Part shown: one piece after another, positions 41,369 to 49,854 of the stretch
Numbering within the stretch: position 1 is the first letter of the stretch
Layout: each line of letters begins with the position of its first letter
DNA from: Pseudomonas sp. TH41
Lineage (GTDB): Bacteria; Pseudomonadota; Gammaproteobacteria; Pseudomonadales; Pseudomonadaceae
NCBI RefSeq assembly: GCF_016650695.1
Contig: NZ_JAEKFH010000003.1
Location: 702,001-766,000 of the forward strand
Direction of reading: 5' to 3'
DNA: 64,000 nt
Position numbers and translations under genes: made by a program
Notes under the pieces: model-generated
Database searches by the model: none
What the model was told of the DNA's origin: nothing
What the model saw: the letters and a program-made list of their open reading frames with translations, nothing else

Positions 41369-42586
41369 TCAGCCCAGATAACCGTCAGAACGCAGCAAGG
41401 TTTCCAGGCAATGCTCGCTGATGTGGTAGAAATCCTTCAGCTCCTGAATCTTCACCAACAGCTGAGCCGGGTCAACCGGCTCGGCGCGTTTGACCGCCAG
41501 GATCATTTTGTTCTTGTTGGTGTGGTCCAGTGAGATGAACTCGAACACCTTGGTTTCATAACCGCAGGCTTCGAGGAACAACGCACGCAAACTGTCGGTG
41601 ACCATTTCCGCCTGCTGGCCCAAATGCAGACCGTACTGAAGCATCGGCTTGAGCAGCGCCGGGCTCTGGATTTGCAGGCGGATCTGTTTGTGGCAGCACG
41701 GCGAGCACATGATGATCGAGGCGCCGGAGCGGATGCCGGTGTGAATGGCATAGTCGGTGGCGATGTCGCAGGCATGCAGCGCGATCATCACGTCCAGCTC
41801 GCTCGGTGCCACACTGCGCACGTCACCACATTTGAACACCAGCCCCGGGTGCTCAAGCTTTGCCGCCGCGGTGTTGCACAGATTGACCATTTCTTCACGC
41901 AGCTCCACACCCGTCACCACGCCTTCGGCCTTCAAGGTATTTCGCAGGTAGTCGTGGATCGCGAATGTCAGGTAACCCTTGCCCGAACCAAAATCCGCCA
42001 CCTGCACCGGCTTGTCCAGCGCCAGCGGGGAGCTGGTCAGCGCATGGCTGAAGACCTCGATGAATTTGTTGATCTGCTTCCACTTGCGCGACATCGCCGG
42101 GATCAACTCATGCTGCTTGTTGGTCACGCCAAGGTCGGCGAGGAACGGCCGGCTCAGGTCGAGGAAGCGGTTTTTTTCGCGGTTATGTTCGGTGGACGGT
42201 ACTTCACGCAATTGCTGAGGTTTGCTCTTGAACAGCGAAGACTTGCCCTTTTTGCTGTATTCGAGCTGGGCTTCGTCTGTCAGCGACAGTAAATGCGCAT
42301 TTTTGAAGGATGCGGGCAACAACGCGGCAATGGTCGCCACGCCCTCGTCAATCGGCAGGTTTTTGGTGATATCGCGAGTCTTGTAGCGATACACAAAGGA
42401 CAGGCAAGGCTGATCCTTGACCGTCAGCTGCTTGATGATCAGCCGCTGCAACTCGGCTTCGGTGCCGACGTACTTGGCCAGCACCAGTTTGATGAACGCA
42501 TTGGCGTCGAGGCTGGTTTGCAGCAGATCGATGAACTGGGCGTGATGATCCGGCGCGAGGCTGGCGGGAGTGGCGGTGACAGACAT
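41369..42586 (-). CDS. SAM-dependent methyltransferase (PF13679-like)
   Basis: A 405-residue protein with a helical N-terminal domain and a class I methyltransferase domain from about residue 190: QVADFGSGKGYLTFAIHDYL is the SAM loop, VTGVELREEMVNLC the acidic loop, and IALHACDIATDYAIHTGI plus IIMCSPCCHKQIRLQ complete the fold in the style of Methyltransf_32 proteins. The double-Cys CSPCCH segment recurs in this family. The target is unknown. The start at 42586 is set by homology over an upstream in-frame ATG. Confidence 0.82.
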   Translation of the reverse strand: MSVTATPASLAPDHHAQFIDLLQTSLDANAFIKLVLAKYVGTEAELQRLIIKQLTVKDQPCLSFVYRYKTRDITKNLPIDEGVATIAALLPASFKNAHLLSLTDEAQLEYSKKGKSSLFKSKPQQLREVPSTEHNREKNRFLDLSRPFLADLGVTNKQHELIPAMSRKWKQINKFIEVFSHALTSSPLALDKPVQVADFGSGKGYLTFAIHDYLRNTLKAEGVVTGVELREEMVNLCNTAAAKLEHPGLVFKCGDVRSVAPSELDVMIALHACDIATDYAIHTGIRSGASIIMCSPCCHKQIRLQIQSPALLKPMLQYGLHLGQQAEMVTDSLRALFLEACGYETKVFEFISLDHTNKNKMILAVKRAEPVDPAQLLVKIQELKDFYHISEHCLETLLRSDGYLG

Positions 42587-42683
42587 GGAAAAAACGGCCT
42601 CGGGCGGAGCGAATCGGGGAATGGCGGGTATTTTAGGGGGGATGGCCACTCAGGACACGCAGTTATTTACCGAACGGCGCGAT

Positions 42684-42784
42684 CTGTAGGAGCGAGCTCG
42701 CTCGCGATGGTCGCTAACGATGACGCGGGCTCTCTGGATAAGCGCGGTGATTCGGCATCCTTCGCGAGCAAGCTCGCTCCTACA
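42684..42784. repeat. REP-like inverted pair (type B)
   Basis: TGTAGGAGCGAGCTCGCTCG on the left and CGAGCAAGCTCGCTCCTACA on the right. The left arm itself contains AGCGAGCTCGCT, a palindrome. Confidence 0.9.
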
Positions 42785-42798
42785 AGGAATGAGTAAGC

Positions 42799-43416
42799 TC
42801 AGCCCAGCACCACCAACCGATTTGGCAATTCATTGCGCACATGCGTCACCGGCACATGCACTTTGAGCAACTCGCCGCACGCTTCGACACAGGTGACAAA
42901 CCCCTGCAGTGTCTGCCCCTGCTTCACCTGTTGCGTGAACGCCGCAACAATCCCGTCCCAATTCTTGTTGTCCAGCCGTTTGGAAATCCCTTCATCCACC
43001 AGAATTTCCACATAGCGCTCGGCCTCGCAGACAAAAATCAGCATCCCGGTGCTGCCCACCGTGTGGTGCAGGTTTTGCTCCAGGAACTGCCGACGTGCCA
43101 GGTTCGAGGCGCGCCAGTGACGCACCGAGCGCGGAATCAGGTACGTGGTGACTTTGGGAATACGCAACACCAGGCACAGCACGATGAAGCTGGCCCATTG
43201 CACCAGCAGCAAGCTGTGCAGGGTTAGCCAGCCCGTCAGGTAATGCACGACACCCGGCACCACCAGTGCCAGCAAACTGGCCCAGAGCAGCGGGATATAG
43301 GCATAGTCGTCGGCGCGGGCCGCGAGCACGGTCACCAATTCCGCGTCGGTGTCGCGTTCGACCCGGGCAATGGCCTCGGCGACTTTGCGTTGTTCGTGTT
43401 CAGTGAGTAATGCCAT
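42799..43416 (-). CDS. TPM-domain protein without signal peptide
   Basis: A 205-residue protein whose N-terminal half (TEHEQRKVAEAIARVERDTD, then AELVTVLAARADDYAYIP) and C-terminal half (GMLIFVCEAERYVEILVDEG) are both TPM-domain segments, but two membrane helices are inserted between them (about 38-80). It lacks a signal peptide, in contrast to the larger TPM gene upstream. It is the third gene of a lemA-TPM-TPM module. TPM proteins are implicated in photosystem repair in plants and as envelope proteins or acid phosphatases in bacteria; function here is unknown. Confidence 0.8.
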   Translation of the reverse strand: MALLTEHEQRKVAEAIARVERDTDAELVTVLAARADDYAYIPLLWASLLALVVPGVVHYLTGWLTLHSLLLVQWASFIVLCLVLRIPKVTTYLIPRSVRHWRASNLARRQFLEQNLHHTVGSTGMLIFVCEAERYVEILVDEGISKRLDNKNWDGIVAAFTQQVKQGQTLQGFVTCVEACGELLKVHVPVTHVRNELPNRLVVLG

Positions 43417-43459
43417 GTTTACGAATGCCTGTTCGTTATTGTTATTAACTGAAGTGTCA

Positions 43460-44209
43460 TCACCAGCCGCCCGACGAACCGCCGCCCCCGAAACCGCCAC
43501 CGCCGCCGCTGAAGCCCCCGCCTCCGCCGCCACCAAAACCGCCGCCGCCAAATCCACCTCCCGAGCGGCCTCCGCCGCCGCCACTGGGCAGGATTCCGAG
43601 CATCTGGCAGACGAAAATCGTCAAGATGAACAGCATCACCAGAAACACAAATACACTCGGATGCCGCGAAATGAAGTCCCCGTTTTCATCGCCCCGCGAT
43701 TGATAGACGGTCGACGGCTCATCCAGCGGATTGCCGCCCAACACCACAAGCATCGCCGCGACCCCGTCGCTGATGCCCTTGCTGAAGTTGCCGGTTTTGA
43801 ACGCCGGGGTGATCACCTGATTGATGATCACCGAACTCTGCGCATCGGTCAGGCGATCTTCCAGGCCATAACCGACTTCAATCCGCAGCTTACGATCGTC
43901 ACGCGCCACGATCAGCAGCGCGCCGTTGTTTTTGTCCTTCTGGCCGATGCCCCAGTAGCGTCCCAGTTGATAACCAAAGTCCGCGATGTCGGTGCCCTGC
44001 AAGTCCGGCAACGTGACCACCACCAACTGCTCGCCGGTGGCTTTTTCATGGGCCTGAAGTTGTTGCGTCAGCTGCTCGCGCACCGCTGGCTCGATCATCT
44101 GGGCGTTATCCACCACCCGTCCGGTCAGTTCCGGGAATTTCAACCCGGCCTGGGCCGTCAGGGCAAACACCCAGAGCATCAGCACCAGGCCCATTTTCAA
44201 CACGCGCAT
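43460..44209 (-). CDS. TPM-domain membrane protein with Gly-rich tail
   Basis: A 249-residue protein: signal peptide MRVLKMGLVLMLWVFALTAQA, a periplasmic TPM domain (FPELTGRVVDNAQMIEPAVR, LVVVTLPDLQGTDIADFGYQ, RIEVGYGLEDRLTD), a membrane segment (about 188-210) and a C-terminal tail of about 40 residues almost only Gly, Phe and Ser. This arrangement is typical of YgcG-type TPM proteins that accompany LemA. The low-complexity tail may mediate assembly. Confidence 0.87.
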   Translation of the reverse strand: MRVLKMGLVLMLWVFALTAQAGLKFPELTGRVVDNAQMIEPAVREQLTQQLQAHEKATGEQLVVVTLPDLQGTDIADFGYQLGRYWGIGQKDKNNGALLIVARDDRKLRIEVGYGLEDRLTDAQSSVIINQVITPAFKTGNFSKGISDGVAAMLVVLGGNPLDEPSTVYQSRGDENGDFISRHPSVFVFLVMLFILTIFVCQMLGILPSGGGGGRSGGGFGGGGFGGGGGGGFSGGGGGFGGGGSSGGW

Positions 44210-44251
44210 TGGCAACCTCTTCCGTGCACCCGCATCAACATCTCTCAACCC

Positions 44252-44338
44252 CTGTAGGAGCTGCCGAAGGCTGCGATCTTTTGATCTTGATCTTAAAAGC
44301 AACATCAAAAGATCGCAGCCTTCGGCAGCTCCTACAGG
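44252..44338. repeat. REP-like inverted pair (type A)
   Basis: Arms CTGTAGGAGCTGCCGAAGGC and GCCTTCGGCAGCTCCTACAG around GATCTTTTGATCTTGATC. It falls between lemA and the first TPM gene, within a likely operon, so it may lower downstream expression. Confidence 0.92.
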
Positions 44339-44401
44339 GTTTGTTCACCCGCCATCAAGTGATGTGAAGCCATGTTTATTCGTGGTGTTAATTCAAATCC
44401 G

Positions 44402-45010
44402 TCAAAACTTCACTTGCGGTGCTTTATCAGCATCCGGCGTTGTCGCCTCGAAGGTTTCGCGAATCGGCAAATCGCTGTACATCACGCTGTGCCACAGGCG
44501 CCCCGGAAAGGTACGGATTTCGGTGTTGTACTTCTGCGCGGCAAGAATGTAGTCGCGGCGCGCCACGGCGATGCGGTTCTCGGTGCCTTCAAGTTGCGAT
44601 TGCAACGCCAGGAAGTTCTGGTTGGCCTTGAGGTCCGGGTAACGCTCGGACACCACCATCAAACGGCTCAAGGCACCGGTCAGCTGATCCTGGGCCTGCT
44701 GATACTGTTTGAGCTTTTCCGGGTTATCCAGGGTCTTGGCATCCACCTGGATCGACGTGGCCTTGGCCCGGGCTTCGATGACCGCGGTCAGGGTTTCCTC
44801 TTCGTGCTTGGCGTAGCCCTTGACGGTTTCCACCAGGTTGGGAATCAGGTCGGCGCGGCGCTGGTACTGGTTCTGCACCTGGCCCCAGGCCGCCTTGGCC
44901 TGCTCGTCCAGTGTCGGGATCGTGTTGATGCCGCAACCGGCCAACAGCGTGGTCAGCAACATCAAGGCTGCGACGTGCAGGCTCGACCGATAGTGGTGTC
45001 GTACATTCAT
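44402..45010 (-). CDS. LemA family lipoprotein
   Basis: A 202-residue LemA protein: lipoprotein signal ending TTLLAGCGINTIPTLDE (lipidated Cys 26), then a four-helix bundle with QVQNQYQRRADLIPNLVETV, the hallmark segment of the family, and KANQNFLALQSQLEGTENRI. It is paired with two TPM-domain genes downstream, a common genomic association whose function is unresolved. Confidence 0.9.
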   Translation of the reverse strand: MNVRHHYRSSLHVAALMLLTTLLAGCGINTIPTLDEQAKAAWGQVQNQYQRRADLIPNLVETVKGYAKHEEETLTAVIEARAKATSIQVDAKTLDNPEKLKQYQQAQDQLTGALSRLMVVSERYPDLKANQNFLALQSQLEGTENRIAVARRDYILAAQKYNTEIRTFPGRLWHSVMYSDLPIRETFEATTPDADKAPQVKF

Positions 45011-45249
45011 CTGGTTGACGCTCCCGTGTACATTCCGTTGAAAAACAACCAGCAGCCCCCTGACCGGCCTCTTGGGGCATAATCTGCCGCCGCCACTGGA
45101 TTGCATCGAGCCAATGGGCTAAAAGATGCCCCCAGCGCTAAAACACTGCGCAAGTGTGCCTGCATTTACCTGAACAACAATAGTCGCTCCCTAAATTTTG
45201 GCTGACCGGCGCGCATTCACCGCCGCTTAGGCTTTTGAGATAACTATTC

Positions 45250-47541
45250 ATGAAGAAGCTGTGTTTGCTGGGCCTGTTCGTCAGCCTGGCCAGTCATAAC
45301 GTATTGGCCGCCACGACGCCCGCACCTTTGGAGAACAAGGACGCCTTCATCAGCAACCTGATGAAGCAGATGACCCTCGATGAAAAAATCGGCCAGCTAC
45401 GGCTGATCAGCATCGGCCCGGAAATGCCTCGGGAGCTGATCCGCAAGGAAATCGCCGCGGGCAACATCGGTGGCACGTTCAACTCGATCACGCGCCCCGA
45501 AAACCGTCCGATGCAGGACGCGGCCATGCGCAGCCGGTTGAAGATCCCGATGTTCTTCGCCTATGACGTGATCCACGGCCACCGGACCATTTTCCCGATC
45601 CCGCTGGCCCTGGCCTCGAGCTGGGACATGGACGCCATCGGCCTGTCCGGACGCATCGCGGCCAAGGAAGCGGCGTCAGACAGCCTCGACCTCACCTTCG
45701 CGCCGATGGTCGACATCTCCCGCGATCCACGCTGGGGTCGCACGTCCGAGGGTTTCGGCGAAGACACCTATCTGGTTTCGCGCATCGCCGGCGTGATGGT
45801 CAAGGCCTTCCAGGGCAGCGGCGCGAATGCGGCCGACAGCATCATGGCCAGCGTCAAACACTTTGCCTTGTATGGCGCGGTCGAAGGGGGTCGCGACTAC
45901 AACGTGGTCGACATGAGCCCGGTCAAAATGTACCAGGACTACCTGCCCCCCTACCGCGCCGCCATCGACGCGGGTGCCGGCGGGGTAATGGTTGCGCTGA
46001 ACTCGATCAACGGCGTGCCGGCCACCGCCAACACCTGGCTGATGAAGGACCTGTTGCGCAAGGAATGGGGCTTCAAAGGCCTCGCCGTCAGCGACCACGG
46101 GGCGATTTTCGAGCTGATCAAACACGGCGTTGCCGCCGACGGTCGCGAAGCCGCGAAGCTGGCAATCAAGGCCGGCATCGACATGAGCATGAACGACTCC
46201 CTCTACGGCAAAGAGCTGCCAGGGCTGCTGAAGGCCGGCGAGATCGAGCAAAGCGACATCGACAACGCCGTACGTGAAGTACTGGCCGCCAAGTACGACA
46301 TGGGCCTGTTCAAAGACCCGTACCTGCGCATTGGCAAGGCTGAAGATGATCCGGCCGACACCTACGCCGACAGCCGTCTGCACCGTACCGAGGCGCGTGA
46401 CGTTGCGCGCCGCAGCCTGGTGTTGCTGAAGAACCGGGGCGAAACCCTGCCGCTGAAGAAAACCGCGAAAATCGCCCTGGTCGGTCCGCTGGCCAAGGCG
46501 CCGATCGACATGATGGGCAGTTGGGCAGCCGCCGGCAAACCTGCGCAATCGGTGACCCTGTTTGACGGCATGACCAACGCACTGGGCGCACAATCGACGC
46601 TGATCTACGCCCGTGGCGCCAACATCACCAGCGACAAGAAAGTCCTCGATTACCTGAACTTCCTCAACTTCGACGCCCCGGAAGTGGTGGACGATCCGCG
46701 TTCGGCCCAAGTGTTGATCGATGAAGCGGTGAAAGCCGCCAAAGACGCCGATGTGGTAGTGGCGGCGGTGGGCGAGTCCCGTGGCATGTCCCACGAATCG
46801 TCGAGCCGCACCGACCTGAACATCCCGGCCAACCAGCGCGACTTGATCAAGGCCTTGAAAGCCACCGGCAAACCGCTGGTGCTGGTGTTGATGAACGGTC
46901 GTCCGCTGTCGATTCTCGAAGAGAAAGAACAGGCTGACGCGATTCTGGAAACCTGGTTCAGCGGCACCGAAGGCGGCAACGCCATTGCTGACGTGCTGTT
47001 CGGCGACTACAACCCGTCGGGCAAACTGCCGATCACCATTCCGCGCTCGGTAGGTCAGATTCCGACCTACTACAACCACCTGAGCATCGGCCGGCCGTTC
47101 ACGCCGGGCAAACCGGGCAATTACACCTCGCAGTATTTTGATGACACCACCGGGCCGCTGTTCCCGTTTGGCTTTGGTTTGAGCTACACCGATTTCAGCC
47201 TGACCGACGTGGCCCTGTCGTCGACCACGCTGAATAAGACCGGCAAGCTCGACGCCAGCGTCATGGTGAAGAACACCGGCAAGCGTGACGGCGAAACCGT
47301 GGTGCAGCTGTACATCCAGGACGTGACCGGTTCGATGATTCGTCCGATCAAGGAACTGAAGAACTTCCAGAAAGTCATGCTCAAGGCCGGCGAACAGAAA
47401 GTCGTGCACTTCACCATCACCGAGGATGACCTGAAGTTCTTCAACGCCCAGCTCAAGTACGCAGCGGAACCGGGCAAGTTCAATGTACAGATCGGCCTGG
47501 ATTCAGAGGACGTGACGCAGCAGAGCTTTGAGTTGCTGTAA
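45250..47541 (+). CDS. bglX: Periplasmic beta-glucosidase, GH3
   Basis: A 763-residue glycoside hydrolase family 3 enzyme with a signal peptide (MKKLCLLGLFVSLASHNVLA). The (beta/alpha)8 domain carries DLTFAPMVDISRDPRWGRT, MASVKHFALYGAVEGGRDYN and the nucleophile Asp 282 in GLAVSDHGAIF. It is followed by the alpha/beta sandwich domain (AAVGESRGMSHESSSRTDLN) and a C-terminal fibronectin-III-like domain. It would release glucose from beta-glucosides in the periplasm. It is monocistronic and ends near a REP pair. Confidence 0.95.
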   Translation: MKKLCLLGLFVSLASHNVLAATTPAPLENKDAFISNLMKQMTLDEKIGQLRLISIGPEMPRELIRKEIAAGNIGGTFNSITRPENRPMQDAAMRSRLKIPMFFAYDVIHGHRTIFPIPLALASSWDMDAIGLSGRIAAKEAASDSLDLTFAPMVDISRDPRWGRTSEGFGEDTYLVSRIAGVMVKAFQGSGANAADSIMASVKHFALYGAVEGGRDYNVVDMSPVKMYQDYLPPYRAAIDAGAGGVMVALNSINGVPATANTWLMKDLLRKEWGFKGLAVSDHGAIFELIKHGVAADGREAAKLAIKAGIDMSMNDSLYGKELPGLLKAGEIEQSDIDNAVREVLAAKYDMGLFKDPYLRIGKAEDDPADTYADSRLHRTEARDVARRSLVLLKNRGETLPLKKTAKIALVGPLAKAPIDMMGSWAAAGKPAQSVTLFDGMTNALGAQSTLIYARGANITSDKKVLDYLNFLNFDAPEVVDDPRSAQVLIDEAVKAAKDADVVVAAVGESRGMSHESSSRTDLNIPANQRDLIKALKATGKPLVLVLMNGRPLSILEEKEQADAILETWFSGTEGGNAIADVLFGDYNPSGKLPITIPRSVGQIPTYYNHLSIGRPFTPGKPGNYTSQYFDDTTGPLFPFGFGLSYTDFSLTDVALSSTTLNKTGKLDASVMVKNTGKRDGETVVQLYIQDVTGSMIRPIKELKNFQKVMLKAGEQKVVHFTITEDDLKFFNAQLKYAAEPGKFNVQIGLDSEDVTQQSFELL

Positions 47542-47550
47542 CCGTTAAAA

Positions 47551-47634
47551 GCAAAAGATCGCAGCCTTCGGCAGCTCCTACAGGGGAACGCATTCCAATG
47601 TAGGAGCTGCCGAAGGCTGCGATCTTTTGATCTT
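47551..47634. repeat. REP-like inverted pair (type A)
   Basis: GCAAAAGATCGCAGCCTTCG and CGAAGGCTGCGATCTTTTGA, with CTCCTACA / TGTAGGAG facing inward, between the convergent bglX and clsB genes. Confidence 0.92.
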
Positions 47635-47637
47635 GCC

Positions 47638-48795
47638 CTACCCCCGTCGATCCAGCAGATTCACCACCAGCCGATCCACCCATCCCCACATCCGTTGCTT
47701 CACCCGTCGCCACAGCGGCCGGCGTTGCCAGGCCTCCAGGCTCACCTCCTGACTCAAGCCAAAGTCCTTTTCAAAACTCGCCGCCACCGCCCGGGTCAAC
47801 CCGGGGTCAAACGCTTCGAGATTGGCCTCCAGGTTGAAGCGCAGATTCCAGTGATCAAAGTTGCACGAGCCAATGCTCACCCAATCATCGATCAACACCA
47901 TTTTCAGGTGCAGGAAACACGGCTGGTATTCAAAGATCTTGACCCCTGCCTTGAGCAATCGCGGGTAATAGCGATGCCCGGCGTAGCGCACCGACGGGTG
48001 ATCGGTGCGTGGCCCGGTCAGCAGCAGGCGCACATCGACGCCACGGCCGGCTGCCCGTCGTAGTGAACGGCGGACTTTCCACGTCGGCAGGAAATACGGG
48101 GTTGCCAGCCAGATTCGCCGCTGCCCACTGTTCAACGCACGAATCAGCGATTGCAGAATGTCCCGGTGCTGACGGGCGTCCGCATAGGCGACCCGGCCCA
48201 TGCCTTCGCCCATGGACGGCACGCGCGGCAGCCGCGGCAAGCCGAAATGCGAAGCCGGTTTCCAGGCGCGTCGATGACGGTTGGCGATCCATTGGCGGTC
48301 AAACAGCAACTGCCAGTCGATGACCAGCGGGCCGGTGATTTCCACCATGACTTCGTGCCATTCGCTGGTGTCTTCGCCCGGCGTCCAGAACTCATCGGTG
48401 ACCCCGGTGCCGCCGACCACCGCCAGGCGCTGGTCCACCAGCAACAGCTTGCGGTGATCGCGGTAAAAGTTACCCACCCAGCGCCGCCAGCTCAGGCGAT
48501 TGTAGAAACGCAGCTCTACGCCGGCCGCCATCAGACGCTGACGCAGGGTCAGGGTAAACGCGAGGCTGCCGTAATCATCGAACAGGCAACGCACACGCAC
48601 ACCACGCTCGGCCGCCTGGACCAGCGCCTGAACCATGGCCTCGGCGCACGCACCGGCCTCCACCAGGTACAGCTCCAGTTCGACCTGCTCTTCGGCGCGG
48701 GCAATCGCGACCAACATGCGAGGGAAGAACTGCGGGCCGTCGATCAGCAGTTCGAAGCTGTTGCCTTCACGCCAGGGAAAAATTGCGCCGGCCAT
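47638..48795 (-). CDS. clsB: Cardiolipin synthase ClsB (phospholipase D family)
   Basis: A 385-residue phospholipase D-superfamily enzyme with two HKD motifs: DHRKLLLVDQRLAVVGGTGV and LHLKMVLIDDWVSIGSCNFD. It has no N-terminal membrane helices, which distinguishes ClsB from ClsA. It would join phosphatidylglycerol molecules into cardiolipin. It follows a YceI gene with almost no gap. Confidence 0.88.
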   Translation of the reverse strand: MAGAIFPWREGNSFELLIDGPQFFPRMLVAIARAEEQVELELYLVEAGACAEAMVQALVQAAERGVRVRCLFDDYGSLAFTLTLRQRLMAAGVELRFYNRLSWRRWVGNFYRDHRKLLLVDQRLAVVGGTGVTDEFWTPGEDTSEWHEVMVEITGPLVIDWQLLFDRQWIANRHRRAWKPASHFGLPRLPRVPSMGEGMGRVAYADARQHRDILQSLIRALNSGQRRIWLATPYFLPTWKVRRSLRRAAGRGVDVRLLLTGPRTDHPSVRYAGHRYYPRLLKAGVKIFEYQPCFLHLKMVLIDDWVSIGSCNFDHWNLRFNLEANLEAFDPGLTRAVAASFEKDFGLSQEVSLEAWQRRPLWRRVKQRMWGWVDRLVVNLLDRRG

Positions 48796-48796
48796 G

Positions 48797-49387
48797 TCAG
48801 CGCGCCGTGAATATCAGTACCGCACCCACCGGCACTGACAAACTGATCGCCGACAAACCGGCGACGTTGCGCAAACGTTCCAGGCCGGGGGCCAGATCGA
48901 AATCCGCAGCGTTGATCACCAGCGGCTCGAGGGTCACCACCTGGAAGCGCCGGTCATCGAGACGGGTCGCTAACAGTTCGGCGTTGTAGTCGTGTTGTTT
49001 GCCATGGAGGTTGACGGTCAGCGGCAAACGCAACTCCAGTTGCGCACCAGGAGCGAGGTCTTTGATCGGCCGCAAATCGATCTGCGCGGTGATCAAGGCG
49101 TCGGGAAAGGTCTGGATCTCGAACAGGTCCTTGCGCATGCGCTCGTCACGCAACGGGATGCCGCTGTTCACCGAGTCCAGCTCAACCTCCACTTCGGCCA
49201 GGCCCTTGGGATCGACCTTGCCATGCAGCACCAGAAAGCGCTGCACTTCGGAAACGTTGGCGTTTTGGGTGCTGATAAACGACAGCCGCGAAGACTCTCC
49301 GTCCAGGTACCAATTGGCGTGTGCCGGCAGCGTGGCGCTGGCCAGCAGCACGAAGGCCAGGGTTTTGAAGACAGAGCGGTTGAACAT
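48797..49387 (-). CDS. YceI-family periplasmic protein
   Basis: A 196-residue lipocalin-like protein with a signal peptide (MFNRSVFKTLAFVLLASATL, ending PAHA/N). The mature start NWYLDGESSRLSFISTQN and the block VEVELDSVNSGIPLRDERM are typical of YceI proteins, which bind isoprenoid or amphiphilic lipids. It precedes clsB by one base on the same strand, so a shared role in envelope lipids is possible. Confidence 0.88.
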   Translation of the reverse strand: MFNRSVFKTLAFVLLASATLPAHANWYLDGESSRLSFISTQNANVSEVQRFLVLHGKVDPKGLAEVEVELDSVNSGIPLRDERMRKDLFEIQTFPDALITAQIDLRPIKDLAPGAQLELRLPLTVNLHGKQHDYNAELLATRLDDRRFQVVTLEPLVINAADFDLAPGLERLRNVAGLSAISLSVPVGAVLIFTAR

Positions 49388-49452
49388 AGAGACTCGCGGG
49401 CAGAAAAACCTGAGCGAACCTTAACCGCCCGTGGGCGTGTTGCAAACCTTGA

Positions 49453-49526
49453 AGATCAAAAGATCGCAGCCTGCGGCAGCTCCTACAGAGATTGGTGTAG
49501 GAGCTGCCGCAGGCTGCGATCTTTTC
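49453..49526. repeat. REP-like inverted pair (type A)
   Basis: GATCAAAAGATCGCAGCCTG and GCAGGCTGCGATCTTTT with inward CTCCTACA / TGTAGGAG. It abuts the stop codon of the next gene. Confidence 0.92.
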
Positions 49527-49854
49527 ACGGCATCAACCGACATCCCTGCCGTTCGCCGACCCAAGCGGCGCTATTGCTGCGGCCCATGCCGCTGGCGGTG
49601 ACGCGCTTGCTGGCGGGATCATCGGTGAAACCGCGGGTGGGCAGCCATTGCTTCACATAGCTGTGGCAATACTCGGCGTCGTTGTTCATCACGTAGCGGC
49701 ACGAACAATATTCCTTGGCGGTGTAGGCGCTGATGATGTCCGGGAACGCCCACAGCGCCACTCGCTCCTGCCAGACCCAGCCGAGCAAGAGCATCAGCAG
49801 GATCAATAGCAACGTGCTGATTGGTCGGCGACGAATGAAAGGGCGACGGTTCAT
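49525..49854 (-). CDS. Small membrane-anchored protein, unknown
   Basis: A 109-residue protein with an N-terminal anchor (RRRPISTLLLILLMLLLGWV) and a periplasmic part rich in Cys (KEYCSCRYVMNNDAEYCHSY and a final GCR), suggesting disulfide bonds. It overlaps the serine hydrolase stop as ATGA and is likely translated with it. I recognise no family; an accessory to the hydrolase is the simplest idea. Confidence 0.72.
   Translation of the reverse strand: MNRRPFIRRRPISTLLLILLMLLLGWVWQERVALWAFPDIISAYTAKEYCSCRYVMNNDAEYCHSYVKQWLPTRGFTDDPASKRVTASGMGRSNSAAWVGERQGCRLMP

Noticed and set aside
45676-47409. Long open frame (577 codons) antisense to bglX
   Set aside because: It shadows bglX, whose signal peptide and catalytic motifs are clear.
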